A DNA stretch of 64,000 bases from Pseudomonas fluorescens (GCF_900636825.1 NZ_LR134318.1:4770001-4834000); one strand, 5' to 3'; counted from the first letter of the stretch, positions 8,799 through 18,869 are shown. Made by a program: numbers and translations. The notes: generated by a model from the sequence alone, not told the origin.

Positions 8799-9103
8799 GG
8801 GATACAACCTCGTCTTGTTATTGGATATGACCACCGAGTGTCGAAGCGTCGGCCGATAAGCCTTGGCTACCATGAAACCGCGCCGCCTCGTGGGCGAACG
8901 CGTCTTGCCGGACAAGGCCTGCAAGATCAGCGGGGCGTGCAGTGTAAGAAACCTTGAGCAGGTTTTTTCACTCAATAAGTCGCAAGAATCAGCGGGAGTT
9001 GTCGCGAAGCAGCCGGTCGACCTCAATCATCAAGTGGCCGCTGCAGGAAAACAGGCCGCCGAAAACGGCGGCGAGTATTGCACAAGGATGGTGCAGCGTC
9101 ACA
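8799..9103. other. Intergenic region between permease and toxin genes
   Basis: About 300 bases hold the permease promoter region and, near 9044-9075, the terminator of the toxin gene. No other gene is supported. Confidence 0.6.
9044..9075 (-). terminator. Terminator of the toxin-like gene
   Basis: On the minus strand GCCGCCG and CGGCGGC arms close on a TTTT loop and are followed by CCTGTTTTCC. It lies about 30 bases after the stop of the large gene. Confidence 0.7.
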
Positions 9104-12100
9104 TTACCCGGCCGTTCTTCCGGTATGTGTGGGCACCGGCCTGGTCACCACTTTGACAACCCTGGAATCGGAGTAAACCATCGCCAGCGTGTCTGCCTGC
9201 GTCAGCCAACCGGATTTCACAGATGAGAATTTCATGATCGACGCGGCGCCTTGGCTGGACTGAAAGTGAAGCGTCCAGGTTCGCAACGAGCGGTCGTATT
9301 TCATGAATGCAACGCCGGTCAGAATCGAGTCCGCGTTGCCGTTCTTGTCAACTCTAAGGCCGTATTCGTGAAACTCCATGGATGTACTGAGGCCCAGGCC
9401 GTGTTCTTCCCGCGCAAGGTCATTGTACTGAGCGAGTTCCTTTGCACCTTCGACATGCCTGACCCGCAGGCGGGTGGTGTCCATCTGATCCACCACCAGT
9501 GAGCAACCAGAGAATCCCGGTGTGAACAAATGATCCGGTTGATCCCATGCGGGATGCATCGGAACATCGACATAACCACCTTGAGGCGCCCAGTATCCGG
9601 CGACGGCATTCGCCTGTTTGGGAAGCCCGTCGACTTTCGGATCATGGATCTTGAGCGCATTGAATTCGCCGCTGTTAATAGCCGCAGGCTGAACGCGCTC
9701 CATGACAAACATGAACTCCGCGCCGCCGTCCTTCTTCGCCAATTGCGTTGCAATCTCAGGGCTATAGCCGGCTCTACGCGGATCCAGCAGTTCCGTCGAC
9801 ACGGTCAGCCGGCTCAGTGCCGGTGTCGACAGCGCCTCATGAATGTTGGTGCGCTCAAACGAATAACGCACCTGCGACATCCGACCCCAATCAAACGGCA
9901 GGTGCGCAGTCTGTTTGGCGGAGACGGTTTCGATGACAGGCTTCCATAAGCCATTGGGCAGCCGCTCGCGAGAAAACGCCGAGTGACGATTCAAGGGATT
10001 GGTTGAAGTGTGCACGGATTGACTCGCCAGGCTGGCGCTTTCCTCAACAATGGTGCCCGCCGGTACGTCCACCGCGCCGGACGGCAGGTCACCACCGCGG
10101 GCAGATATCGGTTCCCATTGGTCCGCTGCGACCCGCCGGATTCGGCTACCCTGTACCCGATTGGTCGTCGGATCGACAATGACGACGTCCGTCATATCGC
10201 CGCTGAGCGTGAAGTCGTTCCTGATCCAGTAGATGGCCTCGTTGCCTGTCGCGTCGATGTTACGAATGTAAAAGCGCTGCCCGTCGGCACTGCGAAAAAT
10301 ACCTTGGGCATTAGCGCTGAGACCCGCGATATCGGAGAGTTTGACGGCCAGGCGCGCCAGGTCCTTGTTGGCAAACCCGCCTAATGCCAGACGGCCGATC
10401 GTCGGTCGAAGATCAATCGGCGCGCCATACAACCGATCGGTTTTGGCGTTGTAGTGATACCAATTGCCATCCTTTAACACACCGACACCTTCCATACTTT
10501 GTTCACCGACCTTGAAGGTCCCCACCATGACCGGCGCCCGCTGTTTGTTCATGGCCAGCAGCAGATCAGTCCCTCGCCCGGCGCCTCGCAGTTTTTTCAA
10601 TTGCCGCAAACCTTTGACGCCGACGAACACGACCCCCTTGCCAAGAAGGTGTCCCGCTGCCAGAAATGCGCTCAGCGGGTTGAGTTCACTGATCACAAAT
10701 GTCCCAACGATCCTGGCCGCACGCAGGGTCTTGGAAAGTACCGAAGCTGTTCGGGTCGCCAGTTGCGCCAGTTTTGCGACGATGCTCGCACCGGCGGTGA
10801 CGAATCCCAGTACATCCATGAAAAGATCCATCGCACCGTCGATGTAATCACCTTTGATAAAACTGCTAATGGCTGACTTGAACGGAATCAGGTTCAGAAC
10901 GAAGTCCACGGCGGCCTGAATTCTTGCCTTCTGTTGTTCGCTGGTTGTCTGACCCCGCGCTGCCTGCAAGATGCTTTCATTGTCCAGATCCAGATGATTG
11001 ACAAAGGTCTGGGCGATGAGCCGGGTTCGCTCGCTCGAATAGCTTTTCGGCGTTGGCAATGGCGAGTGACTCACGGTCCCGATCAACGGAACCTCGGACT
11101 CGAAACGTTCAATGGCGTGCACAAGGCTCGGTTTGTGCGGGTCGGGTTTCTCGGTTGCTTTGCCGGGGTGATCGTAGCGCTGGGCGATGATGCCGTTCTT
11201 CGAATTGATGGAGTACAGGGTGACTTCGCCGTTTCGTTCGACGCGCAGCGTCAATACCGGATCCGTTGCGGTCAGCTCCCGTCCCCAGAGCCCGGTGCCG
11301 AGCTTGTAGATCTTGCTCTGAAAAAAATCAATCTTTCCATATTCCAGGTTTTCCCTGTCGCGCAGTGGCAATTGCGATATCAGATACTTCAAGGTGAATA
11401 AGGTACCTTGCTTGAGAGAACTAATAGCGGTATCAAATCGCGCATTGAAATCATCCGCCACACCGAGATCGAGCGGAGCATTGATAGCGGGAAGAAGATA
11501 TCGAACATGTTCTTTTTCCGTTCTCCAGGTGTAATGGCGCGGACTATCCACCATCGCAATGTCCAGCAGCGAATGCAGATCATCTTTTCCACCGTTCATA
11601 ACAACGTGCACGCCGTTGTAGAACAGCCTTTCTTCGAAAGGGACGTTACCAGAAAACCTTTGCTTGAGTTTGGCCAAGGCGATTTCCTTGCGCGTTGGAA
11701 TTTTCGCATTCAAAAATTCCGATGCTTCAAGTCGCTCTTTCAACTGGCGTTGAAATTCATCTCTGACGGCATTTAGCTCCGTCTCGGTTCTACGTTCATC
11801 TTCTTTTTCTTTGAGCAATCCATTGACCAGCCCCCAATCGATCAATGCGAATGTTTGGGCCAGACCGAGAACGTCCGGGTCGAACAACTCGGTGTTTTCA
11901 GCACTGAGCATCACTTGGGCGAAGGTCATGTTCAGCACCTTGCCCGGCGTCACGGTTTCGATAGCGGCCGCCGCCACCGTCAGGTTGACCCACGCGGCGC
12001 CGCCGTATCTGACGTTATCGGGAAGGTCTTTGATCAGGTAGACACTCGCACGCCTAGCCAGCAGGGTGTAAGCACTCAGCCCGGCCATCGCAACGCTGCA

Positions 12101-12640
12101 CATGCCAGTAGTGTGCAGGTGCCTTTCGAAATGTCCGAGCACGGTTGACGCAGTTGCCCCCCAGTGCCGGGATTCAGTGAAATCGTAATCGGCAATGATA
12201 TTGCGATCAGGGTATTGAATCGACGAAGGGTCCAGCACCAGTTGCACAGCAGCCAGTGCATGTTCGTCCACGCTGACTTGCGTCGCAACGGATCCCATCG
12301 CAGTCTGAACAGCCTGACCAAGTGCCTGGCCCCGCGGGCTGCGAATCAGGCTTTCGAGCGCGTTGGCCGGATCGAGCAACGGGTCAGTGGCAAGTGCCAA
12401 GTCGCCCTTCAGATGATCAAGCACACCCAAGCCTGGCGCTGCATAGCGATCAAGAAAATATCTTGCGGCGTTGTAGGCAGTGATCTGCTGTTGGGTATTC
12501 CAAGGCACCGCCCAGGACAAAGCGCCGCCAAAGTCACCGAAAGTGTGCGGCAGTGCGCCATTGATTTCAGCCAATAAAGCATTTAGCTCAGTATCAGACA
12601 CAGCAACAACTGCCGACGAAGAATCATTGGTACCAGACAT
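9104..12640 (-). CDS. Large toxin-like protein with C-terminal CNF1/BLF1-like deamidase signature
   Basis: Protein of 1178 residues without a signal peptide. Residues 1-560 are mixed alpha-helical and include QLPLRDRENLEYGKI, a motif recalled from large Pseudomonas toxins of the membrane-targeted or dermonecrotic type. Residues about 575-690 are amphipathic to hydrophobic (VDFVLNLIPFKSAISSFIKG ... GFVTAGASIVAKL), resembling translocation segments of large clostridial and Mcf-like toxins. Near the C-terminus FSGC places Cys1046 before His1062 (VRHVEG), similar to the LSGC Cys-His pair of CNF1, BLF1 and CheD deamidases. Delivery route and target are unknown; no VgrG, PAAR or immunity gene adjoins. 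Assignment as a toxin is inference from architecture. Confidence 0.7.
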   Translation of the reverse strand: MSGTNDSSSAVVAVSDTELNALLAEINGALPHTFGDFGGALSWAVPWNTQQQITAYNAARYFLDRYAAPGLGVLDHLKGDLALATDPLLDPANALESLIRSPRGQALGQAVQTAMGSVATQVSVDEHALAAVQLVLDPSSIQYPDRNIIADYDFTESRHWGATASTVLGHFERHLHTTGMCSVAMAGLSAYTLLARRASVYLIKDLPDNVRYGGAAWVNLTVAAAAIETVTPGKVLNMTFAQVMLSAENTELFDPDVLGLAQTFALIDWGLVNGLLKEKEDERRTETELNAVRDEFQRQLKERLEASEFLNAKIPTRKEIALAKLKQRFSGNVPFEERLFYNGVHVVMNGGKDDLHSLLDIAMVDSPRHYTWRTEKEHVRYLLPAINAPLDLGVADDFNARFDTAISSLKQGTLFTLKYLISQLPLRDRENLEYGKIDFFQSKIYKLGTGLWGRELTATDPVLTLRVERNGEVTLYSINSKNGIIAQRYDHPGKATEKPDPHKPSLVHAIERFESEVPLIGTVSHSPLPTPKSYSSERTRLIAQTFVNHLDLDNESILQAARGQTTSEQQKARIQAAVDFVLNLIPFKSAISSFIKGDYIDGAMDLFMDVLGFVTAGASIVAKLAQLATRTASVLSKTLRAARIVGTFVISELNPLSAFLAAGHLLGKGVVFVGVKGLRQLKKLRGAGRGTDLLLAMNKQRAPVMVGTFKVGEQSMEGVGVLKDGNWYHYNAKTDRLYGAPIDLRPTIGRLALGGFANKDLARLAVKLSDIAGLSANAQGIFRSADGQRFYIRNIDATGNEAIYWIRNDFTLSGDMTDVVIVDPTTNRVQGSRIRRVAADQWEPISARGGDLPSGAVDVPAGTIVEESASLASQSVHTSTNPLNRHSAFSRERLPNGLWKPVIETVSAKQTAHLPFDWGRMSQVRYSFERTNIHEALSTPALSRLTVSTELLDPRRAGYSPEIATQLAKKDGGAEFMFVMERVQPAAINSGEFNALKIHDPKVDGLPKQANAVAGYWAPQGGYVDVPMHPAWDQPDHLFTPGFSGCSLVVDQMDTTRLRVRHVEGAKELAQYNDLAREEHGLGLSTSMEFHEYGLRVDKNGNADSILTGVAFMKYDRSLRTWTLHFQSSQGAASIMKFSSVKSGWLTQADTLAMVYSDSRVVKVVTRPVPTHTGRTAG

Positions 12641-13164
12641 GCAATCTTCCTAGATGAGTAAAATAAAAAAACGAGATAAAAGAAAACAACAACACTCATG
12701 GAAAAAGAAGACTGCAGGCATTACCAGTTAATTACATCAACCACTAAAAGATCCGCATCGCCACAAATTTAACTAGCGGCAAAATATGAACATACTTGCC
12801 ATTAACTATGGGCAACATATAAACACAACCATTACTCATCACTAAAACAGCGCCTGCCGCCGCAATCACTCGACAACAACAAACCCTAAGTCAGGATTAC
12901 CTTTATAAGTTTATAGAAAGTTACTTCTAAAGAAGCGCATACACCTGACAACAAATTGCCAATAGGCTGCTACACTTTTTTCGGCTGTTTTTGCATTCCA
13001 CTCACGCGCCGGTCGCATCGCGACCCGCCGACGTCGTACGCGAAGGCTTCGACGCCCCCCCATGGACCGAACCCGCGCAAAGAAAATGCGCACACCATTC
13101 ACAATTCCTCCTCCAGCACCGAACCAGCGTCTAAGCTTCAGACAAGTCCGATCAATCTGCGTGA
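12641..13164. other. AT-rich intergenic region between divergent toxin and PBP genes
   Basis: The first ~330 bases are clearly A+T-rich for this genome (runs such as TAAAATAAAAAAACGAG), and the rest returns to normal composition. It should hold promoters for the minus-strand toxin and the plus-strand PBP gene. No conserved ORF, clear hairpin or repeat was recognised. The composition fits regulation by an H-NS-like MvaT protein, but that is inference. Confidence 0.6.
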
Positions 13165-16100
13165 ATGGATCAGTCGACTATGGGTGCTTTGTGGCAAACC
13201 GATTCGAGTAAAGCCGTGGTTCCGACTGAACGTGTGGATGAAGCGCCTATCCCTGAAAAACCTCGCCGCAACCGGCATGGGTGGAAGGCTTTCTGGTTGT
13301 TGGTGGTGATTATTGCGATTGTCGTCGGGCTGGCGGCGAGCAAGGAAATACGCACGTCGCGTTTTCAGTCCCGCGAATTGAGCCAATACGCTGCCTCACT
13401 GACTTACAAACTGGAGCCTGGCCCCAGCGAAGCCATCCGCTATCCGGGCAACGGCCCTTTCGATTTGCGTCTGGGTTACAGCTCACTCGATGAATTCCTG
13501 CCGCGTCTGCTCAAGCGCGATTACGTGATTACCGAGCAGACGCGCTTTTCACCCGCCCTGCTCGGTTACACCGAAAAAGGCCTGTTCGTGCCGTATTCGG
13601 AAAAGCTCCAGGCCGGGCTGTCGATCACCGATTGTCGTGCGACGCCGCTATACAAATACAACTATCCGCAACAGCTGTACGCCGACTTTGCCGCCATTCC
13701 ACCGGTCGTGGTCAGTAGTCTGCTGTTCATCGAAAACCGCTTTCTGCTCGATCCGAAGCAACCGCTGGCGAATCCGGCGGTGGACTGGCCGCGCTTCGGC
13801 ATGGCGGCGTGGTCGCAGGTGGCGAAGTTGCTGCGTCTGCCGGGGCAATCGGCGGGCGGCAGCACCCTGGCCACGCAATTGGAAAAATATCGCCACTCGC
13901 CGGATGGCCTGACCGCGTCCGGTGCCGAGAAAATCCGTCAGATGATCTCCGCCAGCGTGCGTGCCTATCAGGCCGGACCGGAAACCCTCGGCGCGCGGCA
14001 GAATATCATTCGTGATTACCTCAACAGTGTGCCGTTATCGGCGGTGCCCGGGCATGGCGAAGTGCACGGCATGGCTGAAGGCTTGCGCGTCTGGTACGGC
14101 AGTGATTTCAACAAGGCCAACGCGCAATTGAACAACCCGTCCACCGATCCGAAGATCATGGCGGACAAAGGCCTGGCCCTGCGTGAAATGCTGTCGCTGA
14201 TGATCGCCCAGCGCCGCCCTTCGCATTACCTGACCAAGGGTCGTGAAGAACTTGCCGACCTCACCGACAGCCATTTGCGTTTGCTCAAGCAGAACGGCGT
14301 CATCGACAGCGCATTGGCCGATGCCGCGCTGGCGAGCAAAGTCAGTTACCGCGACTGGCAAACTCAACCCACCATTCAGCCGATTGAAACCAACAAAGGC
14401 ATCAGCGTGGCGCGCAGCCGTTTGGCGAGCACGCTCAACCGCCCGCTCTATGATCTCGACCGCCTCGATCTGTCGGCCACCAGCACCCTGCAGGGCGATC
14501 TGCAGAGCCAGGCCACCGACTACCTGAAAAAACTCGCCGATCCAGCCTTCGCCGCCGAAATCGGCCTGATCGGCGAACGCCTGCTGACGCCGACCAGTAC
14601 CACCCAGGTGCGCTACAGCTTCACCCTGTTCGAGACGACACCCGATGGCTCGCGAGTACGGGTGCAAACCGACAGCACCGACCAGCCGTTCGATATCAAC
14701 GAAGGCAGCAAACTGGAGCTGGGCTCGACGGCGAAAATGCGCGTGCTGACCACCTACCTGCAAATCATCGCCGAGTTGCACGACAAGTACGGCGCCATGG
14801 GCGTGCCGGAGCTGAAGAAAGTCGCAGTCCCCGAACAAGACCGTTTGAGTCAGTGGGTCATCGATTACCTGATCCAGAACAAGGATCACGACCTGTCGAA
14901 AATGCTCGCTGCGGCACTGGATCGCAAATACTCGGCCAGCCCCGGCGAGGCGTTTTTTACCGGCGGCGGTTTGCACACGTTCAACAACTTTCGCAAAGAA
15001 GACAACGGTCGCCTGCCCACCCTGCGTGATGCCCTGCGCGAATCGATCAACCTGCCGTTCATTCGCTTGATGCGCGATGTGGTGCGCTATGTCACCTACT
15101 CGGGGCCCAACAGCAGCGCCGAGTTGCTCAAGGATGATCGCGACCCGCGCCGTCAGGAATACCTGGCCAACTTCGCCGACCGTGAGGGCACCTCATTCCT
15201 GCTCAAGTTCTGGAAAAAATACCGCAACAAGGACACCCAGGCGCGCCTTGAAACGTTTCTCGACAGCATCCGTCCGACGCCGATTCGCATGGCGGCCGTG
15301 CACCGCTACCTGCTGCCTGACGCCAGCCAGGAGGACTTCAACACCTTCGTCCGTTCGCACCTCAAAGGCGCCAAGCTCACCGAAAAGCTCACCGATGACC
15401 GGTTGATCCGACTCTACGATTCGTACGGCCCCGGCAGCTACGATTTGCCGGATCAGGGCTTCATTGCCAAGGTCCACCCGCTTGACCTGTGGATGATGGG
15501 CTACCTGCTGAATCACCCGGACGCGACCTTCAAGGACATCGTCAAGGCCAGCCATTTCGAGCGTCAGGAAGTCTACAGCTGGCTGTTCAAGAGCAAACAC
15601 AAGGGCGCCCGTGACAGCCGGATCCGCACCATGCTGGAAATCGAAGCATTCCTGGAGATTCACCAACGCTGGCAGAAAGTCGGCTACCCGTTCGATCATC
15701 TGGTCCCGTCGCTGGCCACTGCCATTGGCAGTTCCGGCGACCGTCCCGCCGCACTGGCCGAGCTGATCGGCACGATTCTCAATGACGGTGTGCGCATGCC
15801 GACGTTGCGCATCGACAGCTTGCACTTCGCCGCCGGCACGCCATACGAAACGAAACTGGTGAATGACCCGCACGTGGGCAAGCGGGTGATGCCCTCGGAA
15901 GTGGCCACGGCGATGCGTGAGGCGCTGTCGCAGGTGGTGGATGCGGGTACGGCGAAACGGGTGTCCGGCAGTTTCAAACTGGCCGATGGCACGCCGCTGG
16001 CGATGGGCGGCAAGACCGGCACCGGTGACAACCGCATCGAAGCCATCGGTTCCGGCGGGCGGATCCTGAGTTCCAAATCAATCAACCGCACCGCCACGTT

Positions 16101-16290
16101 TGTGTTCTTTATTGGCGATAATCACTTCGGCACGCTCACCGCGTTCGTGCCGGGGCGCTCGGCGGAAAACTTCAAGTTCACCTCGGCGTTGCCGGTGCAG
16201 GTGCTCAAAGGCATGGCGCCGATTCTCACGCCTTATCTGCAACCGGGAGGCGAGCTGGCATGTCGGCCCGAGCAAGTGGCGCAGCAGTGA
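13165..16290 (+). CDS. Bifunctional penicillin-binding protein-like transglycosylase/transpeptidase
   Basis: Protein of 1041 residues, longer than usual class A PBPs (about 800). One membrane anchor lies at about 41-60. The GT51 transglycosylase domain follows with the presumed catalytic Glu190 in FIENRF and GGSTLATQLEK. The transpeptidase domain has SxxK as STAK (Ser521) and KTG at Lys950. The roughly 430 residues between them are far more than in typical PBPs, implying an insertion. The first glycosyltransferase motif is divergent, with ENRFLLDP instead of EDxxFxxH. It should act in periplasmic peptidoglycan synthesis. An ATG at 13180 is an alternative start; neither site has a strong ribosome-binding sequence. 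Confidence 0.8.
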   Translation: MDQSTMGALWQTDSSKAVVPTERVDEAPIPEKPRRNRHGWKAFWLLVVIIAIVVGLAASKEIRTSRFQSRELSQYAASLTYKLEPGPSEAIRYPGNGPFDLRLGYSSLDEFLPRLLKRDYVITEQTRFSPALLGYTEKGLFVPYSEKLQAGLSITDCRATPLYKYNYPQQLYADFAAIPPVVVSSLLFIENRFLLDPKQPLANPAVDWPRFGMAAWSQVAKLLRLPGQSAGGSTLATQLEKYRHSPDGLTASGAEKIRQMISASVRAYQAGPETLGARQNIIRDYLNSVPLSAVPGHGEVHGMAEGLRVWYGSDFNKANAQLNNPSTDPKIMADKGLALREMLSLMIAQRRPSHYLTKGREELADLTDSHLRLLKQNGVIDSALADAALASKVSYRDWQTQPTIQPIETNKGISVARSRLASTLNRPLYDLDRLDLSATSTLQGDLQSQATDYLKKLADPAFAAEIGLIGERLLTPTSTTQVRYSFTLFETTPDGSRVRVQTDSTDQPFDINEGSKLELGSTAKMRVLTTYLQIIAELHDKYGAMGVPELKKVAVPEQDRLSQWVIDYLIQNKDHDLSKMLAAALDRKYSASPGEAFFTGGGLHTFNNFRKEDNGRLPTLRDALRESINLPFIRLMRDVVRYVTYSGPNSSAELLKDDRDPRRQEYLANFADREGTSFLLKFWKKYRNKDTQARLETFLDSIRPTPIRMAAVHRYLLPDASQEDFNTFVRSHLKGAKLTEKLTDDRLIRLYDSYGPGSYDLPDQGFIAKVHPLDLWMMGYLLNHPDATFKDIVKASHFERQEVYSWLFKSKHKGARDSRIRTMLEIEAFLEIHQRWQKVGYPFDHLVPSLATAIGSSGDRPAALAELIGTILNDGVRMPTLRIDSLHFAAGTPYETKLVNDPHVGKRVMPSEVATAMREALSQVVDAGTAKRVSGSFKLADGTPLAMGGKTGTGDNRIEAIGSGGRILSSKSINRTATFVFFIGDNHFGTLTAFVPGRSAENFKFTSALPVQVLKGMAPILTPYLQPGGELACRPEQVAQQ

Positions 16291-16294
16291 AAAC

Positions 16295-16789
16295 TCACGG
16301 CGCCGCTGCGGTGAACATGAGCAGCACATTGCCGTAATAGTCTCCTGGCACATAACCGGTCGGCGGTGTTCGCACTTCAATATCCAACGGCACGCGGGCG
16401 CCGGCCATGGCAATCTCGGCGGGCACGACTTCCAGGGCCGGCGAATTGGTATTCAGTTCATGCCCGTTGAACAGCACCCGCAGATAAATGGCGTGGGTCT
16501 GCGAAGGATTGATCAACACCGGCAGTTGTTCCAGGCGAGCCAGGATGGCCCCGGAATCATTCAGCACGTCGAAATTTCTGCGCAGGGTGCCCAGGCTCGC
16601 GGTGTGTGTGTCCCACGGCAACACCTGCTCGCGATGAATCCAGTCCGGCTCGGCCGGGGTCACGTAGAACTGCTCGGTCGGGATACTCGCCGACACTTCG
16701 AATTCGCGTATTTCACGCGCCGCGTAAGCCGACGAAGACGCCCACAGCACGGCGCCAGCACCGATGGCTATCATCCGTTGCCTGCTCAT
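16295..16789 (-). CDS. CS1-type fimbrial subunit, second pilin
   Basis: Secreted protein of about 164 residues related to the major pilin at 21508. The start at 16789 gives a compact signal peptide (MSRQRMIAIGAGAVLW, cleavage after SSAYA) with an AGG seven bases upstream. An ATG at 16846 overlaps the chaperone stop as ATGA and would add 19 residues. The mature part keeps alpha-fimbria features: VSASIPTEQFYVTP near the start, LRRNFDV in the middle, and a C-terminal YYGNVLLMFTA like the donor-strand acceptor end of CS1 pilins. It is last in the operon, so it may be a minor or capping subunit. Confidence 0.8.
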   Translation of the reverse strand: MSRQRMIAIGAGAVLWASSSAYAAREIREFEVSASIPTEQFYVTPAEPDWIHREQVLPWDTHTASLGTLRRNFDVLNDSGAILARLEQLPVLINPSQTHAIYLRVLFNGHELNTNSPALEVVPAEIAMAGARVPLDIEVRTPPTGYVPGDYYGNVLLMFTAAAP

Positions 16790-16842
16790 GCAGCCACCTG
16801 CCATCTGCAAAAACTCATGAAACCATTCACTGATCTGACTCC

Positions 16843-17589
16843 TCATCGGCTGACGACGCGCTGGTCTTTCTGGCTCGCCCCCTCGATTAGCCTGAAGCGG
16901 TATTCGCGTCCCGGTTGCTTGTCGAACCCAAAAGCCTTGCCCGCGAGCACATGGTGTTTGGTGGTCGGTGCGCAGTCGGTTTCGTTTTTTATATCGCAGT
17001 TGCGAAATTCGTCGATCACCACCACGGTATTGCCGTTATTGCGCAATTGATAACGGGACGGGCCGTCGTCGATCACGGTGTCGTAACGGCTGTCCTTCGG
17101 TCGGACAAAAAACACCGTGCCGAAACCGGCCATGACGTTGACGCCTGCGGTCAGGTTCTTTTTATATTCCTCGCGTTCTTCGCTGGAGACGGCGAATTCG
17201 TCTTCCTTTTCCGGCACCACCGGAACGAAACGCACCCGGAAGTAACGCTCCTTGTCGCGCTCGCCCATGTACAAAAGGCGCGTGCCCTGCATGCCGCCGG
17301 CCGGCACGATCAAGCGCGCCGGGCTGGCCATCAGACCATCGCGGGCGCGGCCACCGGCCTGCGCCACGATAGGCACTTCGCTGGACTTTCCGTCGGCGTC
17401 ATAGATGATTTCCAGAACGTTGATCTTGACGAACGCGGTGCTGTCGCCGCTGTTGTAGACCCGCTTCAGATAGGTACTTTTGTCGCCTTCAAGGTAGTCG
17501 TAGACCACCCCGATGTTGATATTGGGCCCCGCCAGGACATCAGAGGAATACCAGGCCACCAGCAGAACGGTGAAAAGCAGACGCATCAT
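16843..17589 (-). CDS. CS1-type fimbrial periplasmic chaperone
   Basis: Protein of 248 residues with a signal peptide (MMRLLFTVLLVAWYSSDVLA). The two immunoglobulin-like domains expected of an alpha-fimbria chaperone are suggested by length and by the YMGERDKERYFRVRFVPVVP strand region, which matches the subunit-binding strand of pilus chaperones. It would hold pilins in the periplasm and pass them to the usher. The start at 17589 has GAGG six bases upstream; an earlier ATG at 17646 overlaps the adhesin stop but disrupts the signal peptide. It lies between tip adhesin and second pilin. Confidence 0.8.
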   Translation of the reverse strand: MMRLLFTVLLVAWYSSDVLAGPNINIGVVYDYLEGDKSTYLKRVYNSGDSTAFVKINVLEIIYDADGKSSEVPIVAQAGGRARDGLMASPARLIVPAGGMQGTRLLYMGERDKERYFRVRFVPVVPEKEDEFAVSSEEREEYKKNLTAGVNVMAGFGTVFFVRPKDSRYDTVIDDGPSRYQLRNNGNTVVVIDEFRNCDIKNETDCAPTTKHHVLAGKAFGFDKQPGREYRFRLIEGASQKDQRVVSR

Positions 17590-17642
17590 CGACAACCTCA
17601 CAAATGTTGGGAAAGCCCCGCCACACTTCATCATCAGCACAC

Positions 17643-18866
17643 TCATATCTGCGAGTCCCAGATCACCGAAATCAGCCCGCGGAAGGGCCTTCCCTCATTT
17701 TTTCGTATCAGATAAGCGGTGTCCGCTTCCGACATTTCAAAATGCAGTACGCCGGGTTTTCGATCGACGTATTGCCCCGGTTGGAACATGCCTGAGTTGG
17801 ACTCGCTCAACGGGTATTTCTTGACGGGATTTCCCGCGTCATCAGTCAGGCCGTCCGGCAAACTCACACTGACAACCACTGAACCACCGACGCCTGTCAC
17901 GTCATCGCGAATGCCACACCCTCGAATCACTTGGAGTTCGCACTCAACGCGCATCTTGAATTTCGATGAGGCGGAAATCAGGAAGGTCTGGTCGCGAAAC
18001 AGACGCGTCGGCCGTCGGCCGGATTGCATCCACTGCTGCCAGCCACCCGCCGGTTCCAATCTGATTTTTTCGCCACCAGGAGGAATGTCGACCTTGAGCG
18101 TGTGCTGGACGTCGAGCACGAAATTCAGGGTCAGGCTGTCGTCATCCGGGATCATCAACGGCCCTAGATAAAAACTGCCACTACCTGCTGAAGGGCCTAT
18201 CCCATACATCATCGACCCCGTATACGAACCACTCGACATACGCAGAGGATTGGGAGTGCGCAACTCATAAGCGAAGTCGATATTGTTGGAGGAAAGACGC
18301 GGGATCGCATAAGCAGGCTGCTTTACGCATTCCTGCTCCAAGGGGGTTTTCCAGAAAAACCGATAGGTCGAAGGTGTGTAATAGCCGACACCGCTATAGA
18401 CACAGGGCGGCGTGGCATAGACCCAACTGCTGGTCCGCCACAATTTTTGATGGGCTTTGAGAACGTTCGGCTCTTGCGTCAGATCAGTGACTGGCGCGCT
18501 CATTTGCAGGTCCGATCCCATGCCAACGATACGTATCTCGACCTCTTCCGACTCTTGAGTCTCATTGTTGATGACTGTGAGTCGCCGCCAGCTGGCTGGC
18601 GCTATCACTGACACAATGTCTCCGGGAATCAAGGGACGGCTTGAAGTAAAGCGGACCGGAACCTCAATACTGAAAATGTTCTGCTGAGTACAGACCGCAG
18701 GATCAAGGGTGCAATAGCCACTATTGGGCGTCTTGTTGGTGAATACATTTTTGTTGGGCTGGGCAGAGTCGGGCGTAAACGATGCCCGGATTTCCACACT
18801 GGCGGCCTCAACGGCCGACGTACAGAAAATGGCCGAAAGACCGAGGCCACACATGATTTTTTTCAT
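17643..18866 (-). CDS. CS1-type fimbrial tip adhesin (CooD/CblD-like)
   Basis: Secreted protein of 407 residues with a signal peptide (MKKIMCGLGLSAIF, cleavage after VEAA). Its size and its position after the usher match the minor tip protein of CS1, CFA/I and cable pili. The C-terminal third (PGVLHFEMSEADTAYLI ... GLISVIWDSQI) has the beta-strand pattern of the pilin domain by which the adhesin joins the shaft. Cysteines near 52, 59, 155 and 180 could form disulfides in the binding domain. Receptor is unknown. The start is three bases after the usher stop, so the genes are coupled. Confidence 0.75.
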   Translation of the reverse strand: MKKIMCGLGLSAIFCTSAVEAASVEIRASFTPDSAQPNKNVFTNKTPNSGYCTLDPAVCTQQNIFSIEVPVRFTSSRPLIPGDIVSVIAPASWRRLTVINNETQESEEVEIRIVGMGSDLQMSAPVTDLTQEPNVLKAHQKLWRTSSWVYATPPCVYSGVGYYTPSTYRFFWKTPLEQECVKQPAYAIPRLSSNNIDFAYELRTPNPLRMSSGSYTGSMMYGIGPSAGSGSFYLGPLMIPDDDSLTLNFVLDVQHTLKVDIPPGGEKIRLEPAGGWQQWMQSGRRPTRLFRDQTFLISASSKFKMRVECELQVIRGCGIRDDVTGVGGSVVVSVSLPDGLTDDAGNPVKKYPLSESNSGMFQPGQYVDRKPGVLHFEMSEADTAYLIRKNEGRPFRGLISVIWDSQI

Positions 18867-18869
18867 CGT

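Noticed and set aside
9104..12640. Type VI effector with immunity partner
   Set aside because: No VgrG, PAAR, chaperone or small immunity gene flanks it; the neighbours are a permease and a PBP.
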